Shown here piece after piece: positions 1 to 9,451 of a stretch of DNA of 64,000 nt. The stretch comes from Salticus scenicus (lineage: Eukaryota; Arthropoda; Arachnida; Araneae; Salticidae). The position numbers were made by a program, and so were the translations under genes. Under the pieces are notes generated by a model. It did not search any database. It had not been told where the DNA came from and saw only the letters and a program-made list of their open reading frames with translations. Position 1 is the first letter of the stretch. Every line of letters starts with the position of its first letter. The stretch spans positions 356,545,602-356,609,601 of the forward strand of contig OZ005652.1 of assembly GCA_963930645.1 (NCBI GenBank), written 5' to 3'.

Positions 1-2
1 CT

Positions 3-596
3 AAAATTACAATTGTTCATAGCGATTTTGGAAGAAAACCTTCTATAATTAGATATTATATGGATAAATACTTTGAAAATTGGACAGTTTTATATAGACC
101 ATTTGATGATGAAGAAATAAAATCTTATGATGTATTAATTTGGTTTGAACCACCTTTTAATAGTACTATTGAAAAATCTAATAAATGTACAATAGTGTTT
201 ACAAGTCATTTATATTTAAATCATAATGAAACAATTGTCTCTTATGAATTACAAAATCAAACCTGTGATTTATTATTACAAACTTTCGAATTAGGAGATA
301 TATGGGTAGATGTAACGGTAAAACCATCAATTTTCCGCAATACTACATTTAAAGAAATATATAAACCTTCTACAGTGTATATTGATTTAACTCATTGTAA
401 AGACATCCATGCAATTTTTTTATGTCTTTTAAATGCGATTGAAAACTTAAAATACTATGCAGATTTTATAATAAATTGGAAATTGTCAAACAATGCTATA
501 AAACTTTTAAAATGCTATTATGATTTCAGCAAGAATTGGAATGTAAAAAAATCGCAATTGGAACACTTTATCCAAATGATAATACAAAAATTTTAA
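3..596 (+). CDS. Unrecognised protein, 5' end outside the window
   Basis: The frame is open from the first bases of the window, so the ATG at position 60 need not be the true start and the gene is probably partial. From that ATG the product is 178 residues, with no obvious signal peptide or long membrane segment. It has scattered hydrophobic patches and a Lys/Asn/Ile-rich composition set by the base composition. I recognise no family. Its last 29 bases overlap the end of the convergent gene ending at 568, which is typical of compact viral genomes. Confidence 0.6.
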   Translation, partial: KITIVHSDFGRKPSIIRYYMDKYFENWTVLYRPFDDEEIKSYDVLIWFEPPFNSTIEKSNKCTIVFTSHLYLNHNETIVSYELQNQTCDLLLQTFELGDIWVDVTVKPSIFRNTTFKEIYKPSTVYIDLTHCKDIHAIFLCLLNAIENLKYYADFIINWKLSNNAIKLLKCYYDFSKNWNVKKSQLEHFIQMIIQKF

Positions 597-984
597 CAAA
601 AATTGATGCAAAAGATTTTTGGTTTCGTTGTTTTTCAATAGCTAAAATAACAATATTTTTCCACAAATTCTCATTTTTTCTTACACAAACAGATAAATAC
701 TCTATTAAATGTTCAATAATAAAAACATTTGAAAAATTATACCTTTTTATCAGTATATTACAGAAATAAAATAAGTCAACTACTGAATCTGTAGTCATAT
801 CTGGGAAAAAAAATTCAAATCCCATTATTTCAATCAATTGCAAAAGATTTTCATTTCCTAATTTAAAAATTTTTTTTCTAATTTTTCGTTTTTTTGAATT
901 GTGTTTTATCAATATTTTTATTGAATTTGTAATTTTATCATTTTTATTACTGAAAAAATTTTGAACAATTTCTCTATAACTCAT
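568..984 (-). CDS. Unrecognised 138-residue protein
   Basis: The start is placed at the ATG at 984. The frame extends upstream to 1035 only through a GTG. The start codon overlaps the TGA of the upstream CtIP-like gene in an ATGA arrangement (981-984), so the two could be read from one transcript. The product is basic in its N-terminal third (a run of Lys/Arg near residues 30-40) and rich in Phe, Ile and Leu afterwards, with no motif I recognise. A partner of the upstream gene is possible only by position. Confidence 0.5.
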   Translation of the reverse strand: MSYREIVQNFFSNKNDKITNSIKILIKHNSKKRKIRKKIFKLGNENLLQLIEIMGFEFFFPDMTTDSVVDLFYFCNILIKRYNFSNVFIIEHLIEYLSVCVRKNENLWKNIVILAIEKQRNQKSFASIFVKIFVLSFG

Positions 985-1244
985 TTCGAGGAAGAATGTG
1001 GTTTTAGTTCTTCCATATAACCGCGTGCAATACACTCTTCAGTATCTGGAAAATCCAACTCCCAGAAATGATCTGGAGTTTTAGGTGGACTTTTTCCTCT
1101 ATGTCTAGAAACTTTTTTTAATCTCAATTTTAAATCTTTTTTGTTTAAACCGAGACTTTGGTAATATTCTTTACAACAATCACAAGCATAACCTGGAAGT
1201 TTTTTTCTCTCTTCACGTTTTCTAGGAATTTTGTTTATAGGCAT
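981..1244 (-). CDS. CtIP/Sae2 C-terminal-domain protein (stand-alone)
   Basis: This 87-residue product is almost entirely the conserved C-terminal domain of CtIP/Ctp1/Sae2, the cofactor that activates the Mre11-Rad50 nuclease for DNA-end resection. The landmarks occur in the family order: a basic start, a Cys cluster CDCC (21-24), SRHR (46-49) holding the DNA-binding RHR motif, then PPKTPDHFWELDFPDT (53-68) and a C-terminal CIARGY. Cellular CtIP proteins are several hundred residues long, with an N-terminal tetramerisation coiled coil and regulatory regions that are absent here. In a DNA virus it could recruit or misdirect host Mre11 at genome ends or recombination intermediates; that role is inference. 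The downstream gene overlaps by ATGA. Confidence 0.85.
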   Translation of the reverse strand: MPINKIPRKREERKKLPGYACDCCKEYYQSLGLNKKDLKLRLKKVSRHRGKSPPKTPDHFWELDFPDTEECIARGYMEELKPHSSSK

Positions 1245-1413
1245 GTTTTAAACAGTTTTAAAAAAATCTCGTATATATAAGATTTTTAATTAAGAAAAAA
1301 TAAATAAATAAAATAAAAGTATTTTAATTTATTTCTTATATTATTAGTATTATTTTTTATTTATTTTTTATTATTTTATATTTTTATTTGAAAAGTAAAA
1401 AATTTAAATATTA

Positions 1414-1478
<65 letters not shown>

Positions 1479-1740
1479 AGTCATAACTTATTACCTCAAT
1501 TTAAATACTCATTATTCTATTATTTGTTAATTATGGATCTTGCTAAAATCTCTGCTCGTAAAGAAACATTTTTTTCACTAATTTAAATAAAATTTGATTA
1601 TACATCCTTAAATAAATATTTTAATATAATATTGTTAATGGTCATTTTGACATTTTTCTAAACTAAAAAAAATTAAGATACTATTTTATAAATAATAAAT
1701 TGTACTTTTAAATCTAAAACATTAATTATATAAACATAAA
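1245..1740. other. Intergenic region with A/T palindrome
   Basis: This AT-only stretch separates the divergent CtIP-like and helicase genes, so it must hold both promoters. A run of about 31 A followed by about 28 T (1416-1474) forms a long perfect hairpin. I see no coding frame of note. The helicase ATG is preceded by TATAAACATAAA at 1729-1740; the CtIP-like gene has a TATATA at about 1270-1276 on its upstream side. Confidence 0.6.
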
Positions 1741-4700
1741 ATGAGTATTGAACCAAATTTAGGTTCTTATAAAGAAATTAATGATATTTCTGAAGCACCA
1801 GTTGATTCAATTATAATGTATAATATGAATGGAGGAGTTGGCTATGTAGCTCGCGAAGATTACGAATTATTTTGTAGATATTACATTAGAGCTGATAGTT
1901 TTCCAAAACATCATACTATGGATTTAACCTTAGCAAAATATCATAGTTTGATTCTAGATATAGATTTCAAAGGTGTTTTTACAAACGAAGATAAATCAAA
2001 ATATATTACTACTATACTAAAACCAACCTTAAAATCTGTTTTCGACGAAATAACTTGTTTTACTTATATATCTGCAACTAGGCCCAATGGTGGAATTCAT
2101 ATTCATTTACCAGAATTTATCATTACTCATGAAGATTACATTCATTTTTGTACCCAATTACAAAGTCGCATGGATAAAACTTATCCAAATTTCTCAGTAA
2201 AAGTTGATATTCCCAATAATTTTACTTTATCTACAGCATCCAAAGTCAATCAATTACCTTATAAACCTTTTAATATTTGTTTTATCGAACAAAATAATGA
2301 ATTTTGTCTACCTCTAAGTGATAGTTTTAGTTATTCACGTGAATTTAAAAAAATAAAGTTTAAAAATAAAAAAAACAATTCGAATTCACTATTTCGAAAA
2401 TTAATTTATTATGAATATGATCAAATGATAATGGAAATTTTAAAATGTATGATGCCTTATGCTTACCCACCAGGAATACAACTTCAAAAAATAACATATC
2501 AGACAATTATTTCAAAAGAGTGCACTATAGATTATCAACTCATATGTAATGTTTTTTATAATGATGGTATTCAACATATTTTTAAATCAAACAAATTAAA
2601 TTTTAAAGGTTTAGATTGGTTTACAGTTTATAATTTTCTAAATAATCAATGTAGTAAAATACAAAAAATTGAAACAGAAAACACTGCTATAACCCGGTGG
2701 TTTAAACAGATAAAATCAGCTATTACAACACAAAGTGATATATTTCAACAAATTAATCAATTGATTAAAGATGATAATTGTTATTGGCGTAGAGATTCTC
2801 ACCCATTGCGAGCAATTATGAATTACAATAATGGTTTATACTTTTTACCAATTTTTTATGCTTTATGTAAAGTGCTCGACAAATCACCTCACGAAATATT
2901 AGATTATTTTACTGGTACATCTTTAGATAATTTAGTTAATCGCTTAAAACTCATTGATGAACGTATTTTTATAGATATTTCGGAAAAATTTTCTATTGAA
3001 ACGATTTTATATTGTGCATCACTTACAAAAACTAGTGAAACAAAAACATTAATAGCCGTAACATTAGATAATATTATTCAAGAAATGAAAGAAAATATTC
3101 TTCAGTGCAAAACTAAATTGGAATATGAAAACTGTATTGACAATTTAATCAATAGATATACACCTATCATAATAGGTGTATATAAACATTCGAGCAAGAA
3201 GACTGCAAAATTAATGTGGAATATTTTAAGTGAACATTGGCAAGATGCTTCAAATGAAACCATTAGACAACATATTCAATTAGTACATAAAAGAATGGAA
3301 TATTTTCTAGAAAACAATAAAAAAGATACCTTTCTATTCAATAAACTTCAAATTAATGAAATTGCTAATTATTTACAAGGAAAAGCGAACATGCAACGAA
3401 AAGAAATTGAAATGGATAGACATAAATTTCTTTTAAAAACTAAAGTCGGTATTTTAGATTTATTAACAGGTCACATTAGTGCCACTGTTCCAGAATATTT
3501 TATGTCTAATAAAATTATTGACATAAATTTTACAAGATCTGAATTTAATTCTTTTTACGACGATAAAGAACTTTTGGAAATTTACAATGTAATTACATCT
3601 AAAGTTTTCTTTAGAAAGTTTTTAAAATATTCACTTACAGATATATCAGATGATTATTTCGATACAATTCGAATCGTTTCAGAAGAATTTGGAATTTATC
3701 ATGAAAAAAAATATAAATATCTTGAAAGTATGTTACATTTTTATTGTCATCTTTGTAAGTACATGGCTTTTGATTATGATATGGTGATTTTTATGTTGTA
3801 TGTTATATCAAGTATTTTTATAGCTACAAATTATTATAGAAGATTTTTTGTCTTTCAAGGAAATACTAAAAATGGTAAAAGTAAATTTTTTGAAATGATC
3901 AACAAAATATTTGGAAGTTATAGTCACTCAATTCGTAGCATTAATCTTCACACATCTAAAAATAATGCTGGACCTCAACCTGAATTAGCTACTTCTCTTC
4001 ATTCATGTCGCTTTATTGCAGTGGAAGAACTTCATGGAAAAATTGATGAAAATTTCATAAAAGAGTTAACGGGTAATTCTCAGATCAGTTGTCGAAATTT
4101 GTATGAAACTAATGCTGGTGGAATACCAACAGCTAAAGTTTTTGCTTCGACAAATAATCCTCCTGAATGTACAGCTTCAGACGCTTTTCGTGATCGTGTT
4201 TTAGCAATACCATTTGTATCTTCTTTTTCAGAAGATGCACCTCTTTCTACTTCACAGCAAATAATAAATAATATTTATAAAATAGATTTAAGTGATGCAA
4301 TTGTACAAAATTCATATAAAGGTATGTTTATTTTAGCTTTTTATAACTTGATAAAAAATTTTGATCACGAGACAGGTTTGTTAGATTTACCTGAAATTCC
4401 AGATGTAATGTTAGATTTTAAAGATGAATATTTAAGAATGACAGATATTTATGCTCAATTCAAACAGCACGTTGATGTTCAAATTTTGCAAAATACTAAA
4501 ACATTATACAAAGATTTAGTTTCAGCAGTGCGAAAATTTTTAATTAGCACTAAAAGTCATCTAAATTTAGAAAGTTTGATTTTAAAACGTTTTGACGAAG
4601 AATTTTCAATTTACAAAGAAGAAATAACATTTACTGACGATGATTATAATGCACCACCTGATGATGATGATGATGATGAAGAAGATGAATATAATGACAA

Positions 4701-4815
4701 TAATAATGATAATGATGAATCCTTAGAAGAAAATCCTAAAAAGAAGATTAAATTATCTACAATTTGTTATCAAAATGTATGTATAAGATTCATGCAAAAT
4801 AAATTTTCTTCTTGA
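1741..4815 (+). CDS. Primase-helicase (AEP-like primase plus SF3/D5-like helicase)
   Basis: This is the replicative helicase. The N-terminal part carries archaeo-eukaryotic-primase-like signatures: an Asp pair DID (73-75) and HIH (120-122). The C-terminal part is a superfamily 3 ATPase with Walker A GNTKNGKS (707-714), an acidic Walker B region with VEELHG (about 760-765), a sensor-like STNNPPE (about 803-809) and an arginine-finger-like FRDRV (about 816-820). A tail near residues 975-1005 is extremely acidic, then basic, and could bind proteins or localise to the nucleus. The length of 1024 fits the large helicase conserved in Naldaviricetes, and D5-type primase-helicases of other large DNA viruses share the architecture. 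It would unwind DNA at forks and possibly prime. The next gene starts 9 bases downstream. Confidence 0.85.
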   Translation: MSIEPNLGSYKEINDISEAPVDSIIMYNMNGGVGYVAREDYELFCRYYIRADSFPKHHTMDLTLAKYHSLILDIDFKGVFTNEDKSKYITTILKPTLKSVFDEITCFTYISATRPNGGIHIHLPEFIITHEDYIHFCTQLQSRMDKTYPNFSVKVDIPNNFTLSTASKVNQLPYKPFNICFIEQNNEFCLPLSDSFSYSREFKKIKFKNKKNNSNSLFRKLIYYEYDQMIMEILKCMMPYAYPPGIQLQKITYQTIISKECTIDYQLICNVFYNDGIQHIFKSNKLNFKGLDWFTVYNFLNNQCSKIQKIETENTAITRWFKQIKSAITTQSDIFQQINQLIKDDNCYWRRDSHPLRAIMNYNNGLYFLPIFYALCKVLDKSPHEILDYFTGTSLDNLVNRLKLIDERIFIDISEKFSIETILYCASLTKTSETKTLIAVTLDNIIQEMKENILQCKTKLEYENCIDNLINRYTPIIIGVYKHSSKKTAKLMWNILSEHWQDASNETIRQHIQLVHKRMEYFLENNKKDTFLFNKLQINEIANYLQGKANMQRKEIEMDRHKFLLKTKVGILDLLTGHISATVPEYFMSNKIIDINFTRSEFNSFYDDKELLEIYNVITSKVFFRKFLKYSLTDISDDYFDTIRIVSEEFGIYHEKKYKYLESMLHFYCHLCKYMAFDYDMVIFMLYVISSIFIATNYYRRFFVFQGNTKNGKSKFFEMINKIFGSYSHSIRSINLHTSKNNAGPQPELATSLHSCRFIAVEELHGKIDENFIKELTGNSQISCRNLYETNAGGIPTAKVFASTNNPPECTASDAFRDRVLAIPFVSSFSEDAPLSTSQQIINNIYKIDLSDAIVQNSYKGMFILAFYNLIKNFDHETGLLDLPEIPDVMLDFKDEYLRMTDIYAQFKQHVDVQILQNTKTLYKDLVSAVRKFLISTKSHLNLESLILKRFDEEFSIYKEEITFTDDDYNAPPDDDDDDEEDEYNDNNNDNDESLEENPKKKIKLSTICYQNVCIRFMQNKFSS

Positions 4816-4816
4816 A

Positions 4817-4821
4817 ATAAG
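4817..4821 (+). promoter_or_regulatory. Late-promoter-like ATAAG
   Basis: ATAAG lies 3 bases before the ATG at 4825, inside the 9-base gap after the helicase stop. It matches the DTAAG start-site core used by the baculovirus and nudivirus late polymerase. Similar sequences precede several other genes in the left half of the window. Confidence 0.4.
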
Positions 4822-4824
4822 TAA

Positions 4825-5370
4825 ATGTTTATGAATGTTAAATGTTCAGATAATCGTAGCTATTATGATTTAGATATATTAAAAAATGCTACACGACCAA
4901 TTGATCAATTATACCAATATATTATTTATCACAATAGTAATTTACCAAAATATCATAAACGAAATTCAGCTTTTAAACAGTTTAATAATATTACATTACA
5001 ATTGGTTTTAGATTTTAAAGTTTCTGCAAAAGCACATATTGATCAATTACTGAATAACAAATTAGAATACGGAACTTTATATCATTTAGAAAAAGTTTTT
5101 AAATTTAATTCTTTGTATATTGAATATGAAAAATTTCCTTTAATCGAACCGAATGATAACATCATGGAAGAAATTAAAAATATAGCGATGAAATTTTTTC
5201 ATGAAAATACAACATCCTATAATATAACATGTTTAGAATTATTATATTTTTTTGCTTTAATAGTGAATCCTACTTATAATTGGATTACTATAGATTATTT
5301 AAATAATGGTAATAAAAGTCATCAGTATATTATAAGCACAGAAACTTACTCTAAACAATGTACTATTTAA
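4825..5370 (+). CDS. Unrecognised protein, paralogue of the gene at 14963
   Basis: A 181-residue protein related to the 182-residue product at 14963-15511. The shared signature is near the C-terminus: an LLYF/ILYF segment, then NP, then NWITIDYL here (NWITVDYI there), then a Gly-Asn and a His before Tyr-Ile/Leu-Ile-Ser. Length, order and a TYR/GYLYHL-type segment in the middle also agree. I know no family name. It has no signal peptide or clear membrane span. It begins 9 bases after the helicase, on the same strand, and ends by overlapping the convergent gene at 5367 by four bases. Two copies in a compact core region suggest a structural or conserved replication role, but that is inference. 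Confidence 0.7.
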   Translation: MFMNVKCSDNRSYYDLDILKNATRPIDQLYQYIIYHNSNLPKYHKRNSAFKQFNNITLQLVLDFKVSAKAHIDQLLNNKLEYGTLYHLEKVFKFNSLYIEYEKFPLIEPNDNIMEEIKNIAMKFFHENTTSYNITCLELLYFFALIVNPTYNWITIDYLNNGNKSHQYIISTETYSKQCTI

Positions 5371-6029
5371 ACAGCCATTAAAGAAGCAAATATAATTAAA
5401 GGCGATATCATTATTGTTAACATACATAATACATCAAGTGGTATGCGACAGTTTTGAATTTCTGGAGAGCATGTATATACAGTATTTTTCAGAGCGTCTC
5501 TTTCCTTTCGAACATATTTTTTATCCAAACTAGGTGGTTCTAAATAGATATATTTATTCTTTTTTGTTTTAGCTGGATAAATAAAACCATTTTCATCTCT
5601 TAAATAAAATGGTTTACCTTCTTTATTTTTTAGATAATAATTATTCCCTTTTGAATCTGTTGGGTATCGTTGCCGTCCTGAATTAAAACGAGCAATCAAT
5701 ATTTCACCATCTCTATCGATAGTAACGCTTAAATTTTTATATATTGGATAAAATTCATTTGATTCGAAATCTTTACAATAATAAAAATGACCATGTTTAT
5801 CCTTAGCAAAAAAAGGTGGATATTTTGGGTAAACACCATTTGAAGCATAATCTTTTGCATAAATCTCATCATTTTCATTATTTTTAGCAAAAATTGGTTT
5901 TTTTTGCATGTTATATAAATAATATTCTGTATTGTTTTTCATTTTTGGATATTTCTCACTTCCAGAACTATCTGTTTCATAACTAGAAATACTACTATTT
6001 GATGAAAAACTTAATTTTTTAAGAAACAT
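5367..6029 (-). CDS. Tail-anchored protein with Tyr/Lys/Asp/Gly repeats
   Basis: A 220-residue protein with a Ser-rich N-terminus (8-25), then a central region made of short degenerate repeats of about 10-13 residues (pattern Y-x-K-D/N-x-x-G-x-x-Y/F-Y; examples FAKDKHGHFYY and YLKNKEGKPFYL), then a hydrophobic C-terminal segment (about residues 198-219). The repeats resemble the beta-hairpin-like Tyr/Gly repeats of surface proteins, and the C-terminal span suggests a tail anchor. A virion envelope protein is plausible but I cannot name it. It is convergent with the gene at 4825. Confidence 0.6.
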   Translation of the reverse strand: MFLKKLSFSSNSSISSYETDSSGSEKYPKMKNNTEYYLYNMQKKPIFAKNNENDEIYAKDYASNGVYPKYPPFFAKDKHGHFYYCKDFESNEFYPIYKNLSVTIDRDGEILIARFNSGRQRYPTDSKGNNYYLKNKEGKPFYLRDENGFIYPAKTKKNKYIYLEPPSLDKKYVRKERDALKNTVYTCSPEIQNCRIPLDVLCMLTIMISPLIIFASLMAV

Positions 6030-6235
6030 ACTCTTTGTTTATTTTTCAAAAAGAGTTATATTATATAATAAAACATAAAAAGTAAATAAATAGTTAAATA
6101 TATATAAATCCATAAAAAAATCAGACTTGTAATAAAATATATAAAATATTTAAAAGACATACTTGAATTAAATATATTTTTAATATTAATATTGTTTTTA
6201 CCAAAAAATAATATTTTTATGTTAAAAAATATTTT

Positions 6236-7819
6236 TTAAGAAGTGGGTAATAAATGTTGTTTTATTATCTCTTTAAAACCATGATTACTTAAAATTGAAT
6301 GTGATAAAGCAGCTAAAATATCTTCTTCAACAACTGTTTCACCATCTACTATTTCTCCACGATAATTTACAATCCAATTCATCAAACAATTTATTAATTT
6401 GAAATATGTATAGCCCTGATAAGAAATACCAGATGAACTTATAAATCCATCAATTCCAACTTTTGCATGTAGTAAAAGTTCATTCACATCTAAACCTCTT
6501 AAAAATGAGGATGTAATATTATTTTTAAGTGAGATGTTTTTATTTTTAAAGCATTGTAATCCAACTGAACATAAACTCTGGTATAATTGATAAAATGTTC
6601 TGTCAGGATGTGCATTAATTTGAGCTGGTAAACACCCTGTTTTGTAATTTTTCATTATTCCTTCAAATTGTTCATAACTAAAACCTTTACATATTTTTTC
6701 CAAATTGTAAATTTCTTCTAATGAAATACTAAACATTTCATTTTGAAATAAATCTAAATAGAATTTTTGTAATTTTACAAAGCAGTCAAAACATGTTTTC
6801 GAACCGTATACTTCATATATTGTCAATAAAGTTTCAGGTAAATTTTTACTTTTATAAGGTAAAAAATCAATTTCATCGTATTTCAAATAATAAGCCACAA
6901 ACATATCATAACTTGGATAAAGTTTCAATCCCATAGTAAAACTGTACATGTTATATTCACTATTAAGAATTGTTTCACATTCTGCTTGCGATTGCAAGTT
7001 TCTTAATACATATCCGGTAAATTCATCTCCGTCAAAATCAAAATTCATACCTTTTGAAGGTTCTAGTGGTATACCGAAACAATGATTAGGCCAGTGATCT
7101 TTTACTTTTAATGCTAAAAAATTTTCAGGTAAAAGAGATGGCATTCGATTTAAGATTAACCAATCCCCTTTTAATTTTAATTCTTTCTCCATAGATTCTG
7201 GGATAATAATTTCGTTTGGTTTTAAATCAGGTACTGGTACAATCATTGCTCGAACAGTTAATTCAGACCTTTTCGCTAGCGCAATTTTTCGAAAATAAGT
7301 ATTTTTACCTTCTGATCTTCTACTTAAACTACCGTGATTTAAAAAAGCCATTTGTATTTTGTTATACATATAAATATCTTCTTCAGATCGCTTTCTTTTT
7401 TTTCTATTTCTTTTTTTAAGTTCAGTTTTTGTTATCTTTTTCAATACCATTTCGAAAACTAAAGTAGATTGCACTTGCCAATATACAGGATCAGGTAGAA
7501 CAAGAAAATTTTGTTTATATTTCTTTTTAGATTTTTTAAGCTGATCTTTTAAATATTTTGATAAAAATTCGTGTCTCGGAGTATAAATAGCTATAGCTTG
7601 AACTATATATTCATTAGTTGGTTTCAAATAAAAATTTCCACAGCATGTTTGAAAATTGAATTTGAAAGGTATATTTTTCATACATTTGAAACATATTTTT
7701 GATGTTGCATTAAAATTCCGCCAACATTTTAAAAGATATAAAACTTCGTTAGGATCTTTATATTTTATTGGACAATCCTGAAATTTCAAAACAGAAATTT
7801 TATAGCTTGTTACAGACAT
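6236..7819 (-). CDS. lef-9: LEF-9-like DNA-directed RNA polymerase subunit
   Basis: This is a largest-subunit-type RNA polymerase protein. The catalytic Mg-binding loop reads NFDFDGDE (259-266), with the three essential aspartates D261, D263 and D265. It is preceded by LNRMPSLLPENF (the NRQP-like loop) and followed by a GIDGFISSSG stretch like the GLKG region of beta-prime subunits. An N-terminal CFKC...C segment could bind zinc. The 527-residue length matches LEF-9 of baculoviruses and nudiviruses (about 500), not the 1300-1700 of cellular or NCLDV Rpb1. I start at the ATG at 7819; an upstream GTG at 7837 is in frame. With LEF-8 (16315) it would form the catalytic core of the late viral polymerase. 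Confidence 0.85.
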   Translation of the reverse strand: MSVTSYKISVLKFQDCPIKYKDPNEVLYLLKCWRNFNATSKICFKCMKNIPFKFNFQTCCGNFYLKPTNEYIVQAIAIYTPRHEFLSKYLKDQLKKSKKKYKQNFLVLPDPVYWQVQSTLVFEMVLKKITKTELKKRNRKKRKRSEEDIYMYNKIQMAFLNHGSLSRRSEGKNTYFRKIALAKRSELTVRAMIVPVPDLKPNEIIIPESMEKELKLKGDWLILNRMPSLLPENFLALKVKDHWPNHCFGIPLEPSKGMNFDFDGDEFTGYVLRNLQSQAECETILNSEYNMYSFTMGLKLYPSYDMFVAYYLKYDEIDFLPYKSKNLPETLLTIYEVYGSKTCFDCFVKLQKFYLDLFQNEMFSISLEEIYNLEKICKGFSYEQFEGIMKNYKTGCLPAQINAHPDRTFYQLYQSLCSVGLQCFKNKNISLKNNITSSFLRGLDVNELLLHAKVGIDGFISSSGISYQGYTYFKLINCLMNWIVNYRGEIVDGETVVEEDILAALSHSILSNHGFKEIIKQHLLPTS

Positions 7820-7929
7820 ATAAATTGTTAAAATCACATTTTCTTTTTCTCTTTATAACCAAAGATTTTTTGTCTTTTTATTTTTTTTTTAAAAATAATT
7901 ATTATTAAAGAAAGAAATAAAATAGAAAA

Positions 7930-8688
7930 ATGGAAGATTATAAAAATTTAGTGCAAATGTTATTATTGAAAAAAAAATATCCTGTATTACTGAATAGTGT
8001 AATATTAGAATTATATTATAAAGAATTAGAAACAAAAGAAAACAGAATTACATATAATAAAAGTAATAATGATCCAGAAATTATATTTAATGAAATGAAT
8101 AAACCATATGATATGATTTATTTAAAAAATATTGGAAATTATTTCAGTGTGCATAAAAAAAATTATGCTGATTTCCGCATGAACAAATTACCTTTGAAAT
8201 GTAAAAGAATAAGATTTTATAAAAATGATGCAATAAATACAACTTTAAATCTGAATTGTATTACATTTGAAGAAGAACTTTACCATTTCATAAGATATTT
8301 GAATTATGACATTCCGAAAATAAAATCTCTACTAAATATAAATTTTATTCAATGTACTACATTTATTCCAATATCTTTAAAATTAAAAGTTTATAAATAT
8401 AAAACAGAAAATATAGAAGGCATATATTCCAAGTTAAGTTGTTTTGGACCAAATGAAGATATTTTACAAGTACGTTTACTAGAAGGTCAACTTTCAAATT
8501 GTACACTAAATACACAAATAGTATCTTTAAGAGATCATTATCAATTCCTAAATTATTTAAATAATGTAAATTTTGACTTGCCACCTTTTGTACACAATTA
8601 CAACTGTTATAATATACATTTTTCTACAAATTATAATTCCTATATACCTTTAGCATATAACCCTTTAGAAAATCCAATTATACATTAA
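7930..8688 (+). CDS. Unrecognised 252-residue protein
   Basis: This gene is divergent from lef-9, with a 110-base shared promoter region. The product is a soluble protein rich in Asn, Tyr, Leu and Ile, without a signal peptide, CxxC pairs or nucleotide-binding loops. It carries an LPP-FVHNYNC-type segment near the C-terminus. It ends 7 bases before the convergent gene at 8696. The position among core genes suggests a conserved viral function, but nothing in the sequence names it. Confidence 0.6.
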   Translation: MEDYKNLVQMLLLKKKYPVLLNSVILELYYKELETKENRITYNKSNNDPEIIFNEMNKPYDMIYLKNIGNYFSVHKKNYADFRMNKLPLKCKRIRFYKNDAINTTLNLNCITFEEELYHFIRYLNYDIPKIKSLLNINFIQCTTFIPISLKLKVYKYKTENIEGIYSKLSCFGPNEDILQVRLLEGQLSNCTLNTQIVSLRDHYQFLNYLNNVNFDLPPFVHNYNCYNIHFSTNYNSYIPLAYNPLENPIIH

Positions 8689-8695
8689 AAATCTT

Positions 8696-9367
8696 TTAAT
8701 ATTTCAAATGTATAAGATAACGTTTATTTTCACTTTGATCATCATCATATTTCGCTAAACGTTTAGTAATTGGATTTTTATTTCTACATCTCTGTCGTAT
8801 TTTTGTACAAATTGATGGTGGTATATTTAAATCGTTTAATTGACGTCCATCAGCTGATTTGAGTAATAAAATAGATTCATTTGGTTTTAACCGTGGTAAA
8901 TCGTCTGGTAATTCATTTGTATAAGCATACAATTTCAATTTCGGTCTTTGCTTATTTGAGACCGGTCTTGGTAAATTTTCACGAATTGGTGAATTTTCAC
9001 GACTTGGTGAATTTTCACGACTTCCAATGGGTGAATTTTCAATATTTCTAATTGGACTTGCTGGTCGAGAAACTGGACGTACAGATTCAGGATTATTCAT
9101 GTACCATAGTTTTTCATTGAAATAAGGTTTTAAATGCTTATACTTTTTTAATATATCAATTTTCATTTTTTCATCTATGCGCCTAAAATATCGATCTATA
9201 ACTCTTTTCATATCTTTTTGATCAAAATAATGATGCAAATCTTTTAAATTAAACCATTTACCTTTACTAGGTAAAACATATTGACTCGGTTTAATGTTAT
9301 GTTCTCTTACTAAAACATAAGTAAAATATTCAGTTAAAACATTTTTAAATATTTTCGGGCGTTTCAT
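8696..9367 (-). CDS. Unrecognised protein with Ser-Pro-Arg repeat linker
   Basis: A 223-residue basic protein in three parts. The N-terminal part is helical and Lys-rich (1-95). A proline-rich linker (about 97-135) holds short repeats of the type ENSPSR, ENSPIR and ENLPR. The C-terminal part is basic (about 145-223). RS/SP linkers with basic flanks are common in DNA-associated or phosphorylated virion proteins, so a nucleocapsid-linked role is possible; I do not recognise the family. It shares its direction with the gene at 9452. Confidence 0.55.
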   Translation of the reverse strand: MKRPKIFKNVLTEYFTYVLVREHNIKPSQYVLPSKGKWFNLKDLHHYFDQKDMKRVIDRYFRRIDEKMKIDILKKYKHLKPYFNEKLWYMNNPESVRPVSRPASPIRNIENSPIGSRENSPSRENSPIRENLPRPVSNKQRPKLKLYAYTNELPDDLPRLKPNESILLLKSADGRQLNDLNIPPSICTKIRQRCRNKNPITKRLAKYDDDQSENKRYLIHLKY

Positions 9368-9451
9368 TTCTATTTAAAGGCTTTATTATATAATTTTTTC
9401 TTAAATTAAAAAAAACGTTTAATAATTCATACATTTATGAAATTATAAAAT

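Noticed and set aside
568..1035. Start of the 138-residue gene at 1035
   Set aside because: That codon is GTG; the ATG at 984 overlaps the upstream stop and is the likelier start.
7216..7419. A 67-codon plus-strand frame
   Set aside because: It lies antisense within lef-9 and ends in homopolymer-derived Phe residues.
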